From NCBI RefSeq assembly GCF_010091925.1, contig NZ_WVID01000009.1:1-64000 (forward strand): DNA of 64,000 nucleotides. Reading direction: 5' to 3'. The notes beneath the pieces were generated by a model, which saw nothing but the letters and a program-made list of their open reading frames with translations, ran no database searches and had not been told where the DNA came from. The translations under genes and the position numbers were made by a program. Shown in pieces: positions 1 through 6,006 of the stretch. Each line of letters starts with the position of its first letter. Positions within the stretch are counted from its first letter, which is position 1. This stretch comes from Nostoc sp. B(2019). GTDB taxonomy: Bacteria; Cyanobacteriota; Cyanobacteriia; Cyanobacteriales; Nostocaceae.

Positions 1-325
1 CTCCGAAATACTACGTTTGATTTTCTGTCTCTTCAGATGTACGGAGCTTTTTCAGAAATCAAATACTAGTCCTATAGTTTATCCAATGATTCAGGATTTT
101 TTAAATGCATTATATAAATAAGTTTATTTTAACATTTAATAAAATGCTATATTACTAAAATAGAATATACAAAATACCTTAGCTCTCTAAAAATAAATCA
201 AAAGATATTAAAATGTAATCCCTGTAAAGACAGGATTTAAAAGATGCTAAGTGCAATAAGAACTGGATTAACCAAAATTGCTGCTCTTGATAAAAAAGAG
301 CAAATGAGAACGATTACTTTATAGT
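1..325. other. AT-rich stretch without a recognised gene
   Basis: This stretch is strongly AT-rich. The only open frame starting with ATG is a 26-codon one at 244-324, which I cannot support as a gene. Nothing else was recognised. Confidence 0.5.
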
Positions 326-637
326 ATGGACTTGTTGATTCCTGGTTTGTATATATGGTTGCCTAACTTCACCATTCGCATTGGTGGTAGCATTCCAGAT
401 GATCAGCCTTACAAGTACCCTGGTGAAATTCACAGTCATGCTGGTATTGCTTTAGTATTACTAGGATACAGAATATGGACAACGTACCAGGGCACTTATG
501 ACCCTCAACAAGCATCAGATACAGGGAATACCAATGTAGAGACGTTAGCGGCGCGAAATATAAAGCATAGGGCGGAGGGGCATCCCGTCCTTTTAAAAGC
601 TAGGGAAATGTCCAACCCGTTGGGGAGAGTCACCTAG
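326..637 (+). pseudogene. Chimeric ORF ending in a TnpB-like C-terminal tail
   Basis: This 103-codon frame is probably not a functional gene. Its first ~70 codons match no family I recognise. From about codon 73 the reading LAARNIKHRAEGHPV and KAREMSNPLGRVT resembles the C-terminal tail of IS200/IS605-family TnpB (OrfB) proteins of Nostocales. The zinc-finger and RuvC parts of TnpB are absent, so this would be a 3' remnant fused by deletion or insertion to unrelated sequence. The stop codon is followed directly by what looks like the element's right end. The family assignment rests on recall of similar tails, not on an alignment. Confidence 0.45.
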
Positions 638-702
638 AAGCCCCCACCGTCCCGTTCGCGGTAGCGTTCCGAAGGAAAGGGCGGTGCAGGGAGTATGTCA
701 CG
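535..702 (+). mobile_element. Right-end remnant of an IS200/IS605-type element
   Basis: After the TnpB-like tail comes an imperfect hairpin: CACCGTCCC near 645 pairs with GGGCGGTG near 679. It is followed by GGGAGTATGTCAC. Hairpins just inside the end, with no terminal inverted repeats, are typical of IS200/IS605 elements. In active elements this tnpB 3' region plus right end also yields the omega (reRNA) guide. No tnpA or left end is visible, so the copy is not autonomous. Confidence 0.45.
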
Positions 703-756
703 CTTGTCATTACCCAGATTTTTGTCACACTCAAGTATGGCGTCTACCAATATCCC

Positions 757-870
757 GCCTAGAAATTTATTTCTAGGCTAATAGCTCAAGTCCACGAAGC
801 GTGGACTAAGATTTTTGCTGAGTCTACTAAAGTAGACTTTCGCTATTAGCCTTGGAATTGATTCCAAGGC
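757..870. repeat. Nested palindromic repeat (four hairpins in a larger stem)
   Basis: Four perfect hairpins follow one another: GCCTAGAAAT/ATTTCTAGGC (757-778), AGTCCACG/CGTGGACT (789-807), AGTCTACT/AGTAGACT (821-838) and GCCTTGGAAT/ATTCCAAGGC (849-870). The middle two are enclosed by a further pairing, GGCTAATAGC (776-785) with GCTATTAGCC (842-851). A shorter relative lies at 8673-8702. This is the style of short dispersed repeat seen across Nostoc genomes. It overlaps the 3' end of the hydroxylase/SDR gene. Confidence 0.85.
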
Positions 871-2113
871 GAGACTTCGCCGTCTTGCTAAAAATTCGAT
901 AGTATAACCACGTACTAGTTTCCTTTAAAGGAAAAAGTATATAGGTGAGAGGATTGATTGTCACAATAATATTTCGGTAGTCTCGTCGTGCCAAAAACAG
1001 GATGGCACGAGCTACTTGCTGTGCTGACATCACTCCATAAGGATTGAGTTGACTCTTAAACGGGCCGAGGATTAACTTACGAATTACGCAATCTCCATCC
1101 AACCGCTTTAGGGTAACAATCTCCCCAAGCGCTCGTTTGCTGAGTTCATAAAGCGGACTAAGTGCTGGGGAAACCTCAGCCTCAGAAGTGTTAACCCAAA
1201 TTTCCTTAGTTGCCTTTGCCTGTGGCCCTGTTACAGTCGTCAAAAATAGATCCATCAACCGCAACGCCGAAAAGGTATTCACCTCATAGGAAGAGTTGAT
1301 TGCTTGCGGTGTGCGGCTAGCGTAGACATTTACTCCGTGGTTGATAATCAAAATATCAATTTTCTCTAAACTATCCCTCAGTTCGGCTTCATTACCCAAC
1401 TGCCAAGGAATCACCTTCATCCCAGCTTGTTCCACTAATTTTTCTGGATTAGTGGTTAAAGCGACAACTTTAGCATTATTCTTTAAAAGTTCAGCAGCCA
1501 ATGCTTGCCCTAGAGCACCTGATGCTCCAGTTAAAGCGATTGTTTTACCTTTAAGAGATAGTCCTGTTCCCAGAATTTTATCCACTAGGGGAAAGACTCC
1601 ACTGTAGTAAGCGTTGACATCATCAAAATGATGCCGCCAATGGTAAGAACGATTCACCCACCAAACGGATGGAGTTGTCTCTAAAGGGCCTGGCAAGTGG
1701 TTGTAGTCTGTATCAATTGTTCCTAGGATATATCGTTGGGATGCACCAAACAAGAAGGTGCAAGCATAAGCTACTCCTAACCATAAACCCATTTGCTGGA
1801 CAACTAAGGCAATTACTATCAATACCGCTACCAATAGACTCGACTCTAAAATGTCGTGATAGAGCTGGGAATCTTGGTACGTTTTTAGGGAGACTATCGA
1901 TAAATCCCGACGATACGCCATGTGGTGCTTGTTATGCCATTTAGCCAGCCAACTGACTTGGTGACACAAAGCATGGTAACTGTCTCTTAAGACTTCAGCG
2001 AGTAAAAGTGAAAATAATCCCCAACTGGCAAACTGCAAGCAGGTATTTACCAAAACCCAATTAATCTGTAATTTGGCCTCAATCCCAATCAATTCAGCTA
2101 GTATCTTCATCAT
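827..2113 (-). CDS. Bifunctional sterol desaturase/fatty acid hydroxylase-like + short-chain dehydrogenase
   Basis: The protein has 428 residues and two fused domains. The N-terminal ~180 residues are a membrane di-iron hydroxylase/desaturase domain with histidine clusters HALCH, HNKHH and HWRHH and several hydrophobic segments. The C-terminal ~240 residues form an SDR domain. It has the nucleotide-binding motif TGASGALG just after residue ~190 and a catalytic-type YELSK motif near residue 325. This fusion is known in cyanobacteria; the substrate is unknown, but a lipid or long-chain alcohol/aldehyde is plausible. The last ~18 residues (from about TAKSRLG) are encoded by the palindromic repeat at 757-870, so the natural C-terminus was probably altered by repeat insertion. 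Confidence 0.85.
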   Translation of the reverse strand: MMKILAELIGIEAKLQINWVLVNTCLQFASWGLFSLLLAEVLRDSYHALCHQVSWLAKWHNKHHMAYRRDLSIVSLKTYQDSQLYHDILESSLLVAVLIVIALVVQQMGLWLGVAYACTFLFGASQRYILGTIDTDYNHLPGPLETTPSVWWVNRSYHWRHHFDDVNAYYSGVFPLVDKILGTGLSLKGKTIALTGASGALGQALAAELLKNNAKVVALTTNPEKLVEQAGMKVIPWQLGNEAELRDSLEKIDILIINHGVNVYASRTPQAINSSYEVNTFSALRLMDLFLTTVTGPQAKATKEIWVNTSEAEVSPALSPLYELSKRALGEIVTLKRLDGDCVIRKLILGPFKSQLNPYGVMSAQQVARAILFLARRDYRNIIVTINPLTYILFPLKETSTWLYYRIFSKTAKSRLGINSKANSESLL

Positions 2114-2253
2114 GTTTGTCTAAACCAATTTTTCTTAATCATTCTTCATGATCCGATAAAGCTGGGTTAAGGTCGAGTTTTAGCAGCAACAAAATTCAAC
2201 GGGTCGCGGCGTTATTTCTTACACTACTACTAGTCTGCCAAGAAATAATTGAA

Positions 2254-2280
2254 TAGAGACGTAACATTGCAACGTCTCTA
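2254..2280. terminator. Perfect 9-bp inverted repeat downstream of the DAHP synthase gene
   Basis: TAGAGACGT pairs with ACGTCTCTA across a 9-nt loop, 27 bp after the DAHP synthase stop. It may end that transcript, but there is no clear U-run. The same hairpin type is a common dispersed repeat in Nostoc, so the terminator role is inferred. Confidence 0.45.
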
Positions 2281-2306
2281 CAGTAATTTTCTGCCTTGGC
2301 CAAAAT

Positions 2307-3179
2307 TTAAGCAGCACAAAAAATCGGGGTGGGTTTGGAACCTACCCCGATCGCTTCTGATATATTCCGCCCAACAGCTGCCGCTATCGGCTTTAAACTA
2401 TCAACTAGATGCACCATATCTTCTAAGGAAAGCGCTTGACGTGCATCAGAAACAGATTTTTCTGGCTCTGGGTGACACTCAATAATTAATCCGTCTGCTC
2501 CGCAAGCCACCGCAGCTTTAGCCATCGGTGCTACAAGTTCCCGTTTACCTACAGCATGGGAAGGATCTACAATCACAGGCAGGTGAGTTATTTGCTTGAG
2601 TGCTGCGACTGCTCCTAAATCCAAGACGTTGCGTGTGTAATCATCGAAGCTACGGATACCCCTTTCACACAACACTACATCAGGATTTCCGTGACTGAGA
2701 ATGTATTCAGCTGCCATCACGAATTCTTCAATTGTCGCTGCTAAACCACGCTTGAGCAGTATCGGCTTACCAGCTTGCCCTAAAGCTTTAAGCAAGTCGA
2801 AGTTTTGCATATTACGGCTACCAACCTGAAGCATATCAGCATGGGCAGCAACTACTTCAATTTGGGAAATTGACATAACCTCGGTGACAACTGGGATTTG
2901 GTGATGCGATCGCACCATAGCCAAAATTTCCAATCCTTCCTCACCCATACCCTGGAAGGCGTAGGGAGATGTACGCGGTTTGTAGACACCGCCACGCAAG
3001 CCCTGCACGGATGTAGTAGCTAGCTTTTGGGCAACTGTTTCCATTTGCTCTAAGCTCTCAACGGTGCAGGGGCCGCCGATAATTACCACTTCTTCGCCGC
3101 CGAAAGCGACTTTTTCCGAAAGTTTAACGATTGTTTGGTGGTTAGTATGAGATTGTGCAGCAAGTTTAGCGTTAATCAT
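2307..3179 (-). CDS. 3-deoxy-7-phosphoheptulonate (DAHP) synthase, class I-beta type
   Basis: This enzyme condenses phosphoenolpyruvate and erythrose-4-phosphate, the first step of the shikimate pathway to Phe, Tyr and Trp. At 290 residues it matches the short class I-beta/KDO8P-synthase-like core. Visible motifs are GGPCTVES near the start, [11 protein letters not shown] (PEP/E4P binding), [11 protein letters not shown] and [14 protein letters not shown] (metal and substrate loop). I see no clear N-terminal ferredoxin-like regulatory domain, so feedback control may be limited. The chosen ATG has AAGGAG 9 nt upstream. An ATG 8 nt earlier runs into a stop after three codons. Upstream are two aromatic-rich leader peptides and two terminator/antiterminator pairs, suggesting control by transcription attenuation. 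Confidence 0.92.
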   Translation of the reverse strand: MINAKLAAQSHTNHQTIVKLSEKVAFGGEEVVIIGGPCTVESLEQMETVAQKLATTSVQGLRGGVYKPRTSPYAFQGMGEEGLEILAMVRSHHQIPVVTEVMSISQIEVVAAHADMLQVGSRNMQNFDLLKALGQAGKPILLKRGLAATIEEFVMAAEYILSHGNPDVVLCERGIRSFDDYTRNVLDLGAVAALKQITHLPVIVDPSHAVGKRELVAPMAKAAVACGADGLIIECHPEPEKSVSDARQALSLEDMVHLVDSLKPIAAAVGRNISEAIGVGSKPTPIFCAA

Positions 3180-3211
3180 GGTTCCATTCTCCTTGTAGTA
3201 AAAAAGACAAT

Positions 3212-3244
3212 AAAAAAGCCCGGGGCCTTTGAGAAGTTCCGGGC
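3212..3244 (-). promoter_or_regulatory. Attenuator 2: terminator hairpin in the DAHP synthase leader
   Basis: On the minus strand GCCCGG (3244-3239) pairs with CCGGGC (3223-3218), followed by a run of six U. The 5' arm overlaps CCCGGAACT (3243-3235), which is perfectly complementary to AGTTCCGGG (3284-3276) at the end of leader ORF 2. The two pairings exclude each other, as in a terminator/antiterminator switch. The structure lies about 30 nt upstream of the start codon. Confidence 0.72.
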
Positions 3245-3272
3245 GCGTTCTGATTCATCGACATGACGCTAT

Positions 3273-3338
3273 CTACCCGGAACTGATTCTGGGCCAAAAG
3301 TAAAAGCTATAAAAATAGTTACTCAGATAGGTAATCAC
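3273..3338 (-). CDS. Leader peptide 2 (21 aa), aromatic-rich, candidate attenuation peptide
   Basis: This short ORF starts with GTG, has 21 codons and ends in TAG. Eight codons are aromatic: four Tyr, three Phe and one Trp. Seven of them fall in the stretch NYFYSFYFW. AAGGAG lies 12 nt upstream of the GTG, a rather long spacing. The last sense codons (AGT TCC GGG) are the 5' half of the antiterminator that frees the transcript from attenuator 2. A ribosome stalled on the aromatic codons would leave that segment unpaired; a ribosome reaching the stop would mask it. The peptide itself probably has no other function. The role is inferred from layout. Confidence 0.65.
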   Translation of the reverse strand: MITYLSNYFYSFYFWPRISSG

Positions 3339-3356
3339 GATGAGATTATGCTCCTT

Positions 3357-3436
3357 AAAAAACAAAAACCGCAGAGTTTGCTCTGCGGTTCACTGGGCGG
3401 TTCCCATTAGGAAACTCGATTCACTCCCAGTGAACC
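3357..3436 (-). promoter_or_regulatory. Attenuator 1: terminator and competing antiterminator
   Basis: On the minus strand the terminator is AACCGCAGAG (3390-3381) paired with CTCTGCGGTT (3376-3367), with a 4-nt loop and a U-rich tail. The competing hairpin pairs GGTTCACTGGG (3436-3426), inside the end of leader ORF 1, with CCCAGTGAACC (3397-3387), a perfect 11-bp match. They share the bases AACC, so forming one disrupts the other. Confidence 0.75.
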
Positions 3437-3477
3437 ACCCTAAACCAAAAATAAAAGTAAGAATTATTGCTGAACAT
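3421..3477 (-). CDS. Leader peptide 1 (18 aa), aromatic-rich, candidate attenuation peptide
   Basis: This ATG-started ORF encodes MFSNNSYFYFWFRVVHWE and ends in TGA. Eight of 18 residues are aromatic (four Phe, two Tyr, two Trp), with the run YFYFWF in the middle. Its last codons carry the 5' arm of the antiterminator of attenuator 1. No good Shine-Dalgarno sequence is visible just upstream, which is not rare in cyanobacteria. The position, composition and overlap with competing hairpins are what one expects of an attenuation leader peptide for an aromatic biosynthesis gene. Expression of the peptide is not shown by sequence alone. Confidence 0.72.
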   Translation of the reverse strand: MFSNNSYFYFWFRVVHWE

Positions 3478-3797
3478 TTGCGGGGCGCTTATTTAGAACA
3501 TTTAATTTACACCTTTATCCAAAAAGCTATCAGAAACAGTCGGCGGTGTCAAGACCCCCACAACGCCCAAAAAAAGCGATAGACTCATTACAACTGTGGG
3601 AATCAAGACTAGTTGCTTGTTTGCATAGACGAAGAAGACGACTTGTCGTCAGATATTGCCAAAGTTACATAACTTTACCAATATTGTTAGGTCATGGCTA
3701 ACGCGTAATTGAATGATCCAAAATGAATGCTAAAAATTCATCATTCTTACCCAAGTCCTCATTGACCCGATCAAGTTTTTAGGATCACCAGTTGATT

Positions 3798-4292
3798 ATG
3801 CCCAGTTCCAAAATCTTAGCTACATCTTTCGACTATCACGGAGTTTACCCCTGCCCAGTCTGTCGGATAGGTAAGATTTCTAATATGCCGTTGATGGAGG
3901 CTATGGCTTGTGACTTTTGCCAAGAAATTTTTACTGTCAACCTAGAAGTACAGCAAATCAAGATGCCTTCTCGGCAACCTCCCTTAATTTGGCGTTGGAA
4001 TGGTTTCGGTTGGACAGAAGCCCAGTTGGAAGGTATGGAATTAGGTTGGGGTTATGGATTAGCCTCTGCTGCTTTTGTAATTCTTCCCACAACTCTAATT
4101 GGCGTAGTCGCTTACTATTTTCCTCCTACTCCACAAGTGCCCATTAGCTGGATGCCATATATTTGGACGGTATTAACTTTCTTGTCGCATTTGTCAATTA
4201 TTGTTTGGATTTTTATTGAGGTTTACCAGATTCCAGTTGCGGCTTATTTGAGAGCTATGAGTCGATGGAGAAATGAGGTTATGGGGAGATAA
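3798..4292 (+). CDS. Conserved hypothetical membrane protein with zinc-ribbon-like N-terminus
   Basis: Function unknown. From ATG at 3798 the protein has 164 residues; a TTG six bases upstream is also in frame. The N-terminal part holds two CxxC pairs, CPVC and CDFC, about 22 residues apart, suggesting a small zinc ribbon. A W-rich segment follows (WRWNGFGW). The C-terminal half has two strongly hydrophobic stretches (roughly residues 95-115 and 125-150), likely membrane spans. It seems to stand alone, transcribed divergently from the DAHP synthase leader. Confidence 0.7.
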   Translation: MPSSKILATSFDYHGVYPCPVCRIGKISNMPLMEAMACDFCQEIFTVNLEVQQIKMPSRQPPLIWRWNGFGWTEAQLEGMELGWGYGLASAAFVILPTTLIGVVAYYFPPTPQVPISWMPYIWTVLTFLSHLSIIVWIFIEVYQIPVAAYLRAMSRWRNEVMGR

Positions 4293-4299
4293 CTTAAAA

Positions 4300-4330
4300 A
4301 TTCATAATTCATAATTCATAATTCATAATT
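4300..4330. repeat. Tandem 7-bp repeat in a 340-bp gene-free stretch
   Basis: The unit ATTCATA is repeated four times plus a partial copy just after the preceding stop codon. The rest of 4293-4633 holds no recognisable gene. At 4488-4501 there is a perfect 14-bp palindrome, GCTTGACGTCAAGC. Confidence 0.85.
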
Positions 4331-4633
4331 ATGGAACAAAAAGGGGATTTAAACCCGCCTGAAACAGGGCTGCACATAGAGGCAGGGGAATCACACCTTT
4401 TTAATTAGGAATTAATAATTATTAATTAGGTTGACAAAATTACCAAAGGGTTATTTGCTTTTTAAGCTTAATACAGCTACTCGTTGAGCTTGACGTCAAG
4501 CAAGCCTGCAAGTTGGCGTGGCTGGTGAACTCACATTGGACAAATAACCCAAGATAGAGGCAGGTAAACAGAGTTTATTAATACCTTAGAGTTAGAGCCT
4601 TAATAGTCCCTTAAGACGCTAGAAGTGATAGAA

Positions 4634-5359
4634 ATGAAAAATCTTATATCGATTGCTTTAAATAGCTGGTTTAAAGAGCAGAAACAATCAGTATTATTAT
4701 TCAACTCAATTACTGCTGCGGATGAAATTGCCCTGATGCTTAACGGTCAGTGGGATGGTTGTAATGGTGTAATGATGGCTAAGTGTGACGAGGTAGCTGT
4801 TAATACTGCTGCTCAACTATTGCAAGCAACATGGTGTTACCAAGGTGATTCAAAAGCCGTTTTAGATAGATTAACAAATGATCAACTTTTGCGCCGCTAT
4901 GCAATGGGAGAAAGGAATTTTGTTAATGCTAATTTGAGATGTACAGTCCTTGCATCAATGAACCTGGGTGAGATTAACCTAAGTTATGCCAAGTTGAGTT
5001 GGGCTAATCTAAGTCAAGTTAACCTAACTCAAGCTGATTTAACAGCAGCAGACCTCAATGAAGCTAATTTAAGTGGAGCCGACTTGACTAAAGCATCTTT
5101 AGTGAGGGCAAACTTAACTAAGGCAAACCTACAACTAGCAAATCTGAAGGGTGCTAACCTCAGTATGGCTAACTTAAGTGGAGTTAACCTAACTGATGCA
5201 GACCTGAGAGGAGCCAATCTAGCACTAGCAGACTTAAGAGGGGTAAATTTTCACTACTGTGACTTGAGCGGGGCTAATCTGACAGGTGCGAAGTTTTTTG
5301 AAAGTGAAATCTTGCACTCCTACCAACAGCCTTCTGAGAATGAATTCTCAGTCTCATAG
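4634..5359 (+). CDS. Pentapeptide repeat protein
   Basis: The protein has 241 residues from ATG 4634; a GTG at 4625 is in frame. The first ~95 residues form a non-repeat domain I do not recognise. From about residue 97 to 230 the sequence is built of A(N/D)Lxx pentapeptides, which fold into a right-handed quadrilateral beta-helix. Such proteins are abundant in cyanobacteria; most have no known function, though some act as DNA mimics or scaffolds. No signal peptide is visible, so it is probably cytoplasmic. Just after the gene (5363-5382) lies a small AGTCGTC/GGCGACT hairpin that could end the transcript. Confidence 0.85.
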   Translation: MKNLISIALNSWFKEQKQSVLLFNSITAADEIALMLNGQWDGCNGVMMAKCDEVAVNTAAQLLQATWCYQGDSKAVLDRLTNDQLLRRYAMGERNFVNANLRCTVLASMNLGEINLSYAKLSWANLSQVNLTQADLTAADLNEANLSGADLTKASLVRANLTKANLQLANLKGANLSMANLSGVNLTDADLRGANLALADLRGVNFHYCDLSGANLTGAKFFESEILHSYQQPSENEFSVS

Positions 5360-5398
5360 CTAAAGTCGTCTCAAGGCGACTGGTTACAGAGCACTATA

Positions 5399-5515
5399 CC
5401 AACCAAATCAAATTGCTTTTATTTTTCTGCAAGACGAACAGACAGAATTAGCTCGCCTAACTTATCGAGAATTAGACCAACAGGCTCAAGCGATCGCTGT
5501 CTAATTACAATCAAT
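5399..5515 (+). pseudogene. Remnant of a fatty acyl-AMP ligase (FAAL)
   Basis: In one frame 5399-5425 reads NQIKLLLFF. After a frameshift, the next bases read FLQDEQTELARLTYRELDQQ followed by AQAIAV, a stop and LQS. This matches the N-terminal region of the acyl-AMP ligases that sit upstream of ACP and PKS genes in Nostoc. The rest of the ~580-residue enzyme is missing. A nearby ACP remnant and PKS frame support a decayed FAAL-ACP-PKS locus. Confidence 0.6.
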
Positions 5516-5664
5516 TAAATGCGCGATCGCTTAACAATTCTCTCTAAATGCATATTCTAAAATGCATAAAACTCACAAAATTAACTGATTATAACTAAAG
5601 GAAGCAATTCAAGTCCTGAATGCAGATTTAGTACAACGACAACACCCCAAAGGAGATTTTCATA

Positions 5665-5839
5665 ATGGCTATCCAACAAGTATCTACAATTTCACTACCT
5701 AATAATGCTACAACAGATGCAGGTAAACAACCCCTAACCAACGCAGAGATTCAAACAGGGTTGATTTCTTATCTATGCTGAACTACCAGAAATCGACCAA
5801 TCTGAAATTGATGTCAACGTTCCTTTTGAGCTTCATTAA
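5665..5839 (+). pseudogene. Frameshifted, truncated acyl carrier protein
   Basis: ATG 5665 has a good AGGAG site and opens a 38-codon frame reading MAIQQVSTISLP and later NAEIQTGLISYLC. A one-base shift near 5775 then gives YAELPEIDQSEIDVNVPFEL before a stop at 5839. Joined, this is the first helix region of a PKS/NRPS-type carrier domain. The sequence ends before the DSL motif that carries phosphopantetheine, so it cannot be a working carrier protein. Confidence 0.65.
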
Positions 5840-6006
5840 TAATTATTTTGTCATCAATTGACTTTTAAAAACACAAAGGCACTAAGACACTAAGAAAAAT
5901 ACATTGGCAGGGCTACTCTGTGCCAGATGCGAACAATCCCCACTCCTAAATTTTTTTTTGACAGACTAGTAGAAACACGAGCTATTAAATAAGTAGAGAT
6001 ATTGAA

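Noticed and set aside
3201-3480. A metabolite riboswitch as the explanation of the DAHP synthase leader
   Set aside because: The two aromatic-rich ORFs and their complementary segments fit translational attenuation better, and no known riboswitch core was recognised.
3340-3582. 80-codon plus-strand frame over the DAHP synthase leader
   Set aside because: It is antisense to the two leader peptides and attenuator hairpins, and its composition follows those structures.
5029-5217. Minus-strand frame within the pentapeptide gene
   Set aside because: It is a shadow of the repeat; pentapeptide genes commonly show long antisense frames such as this one.
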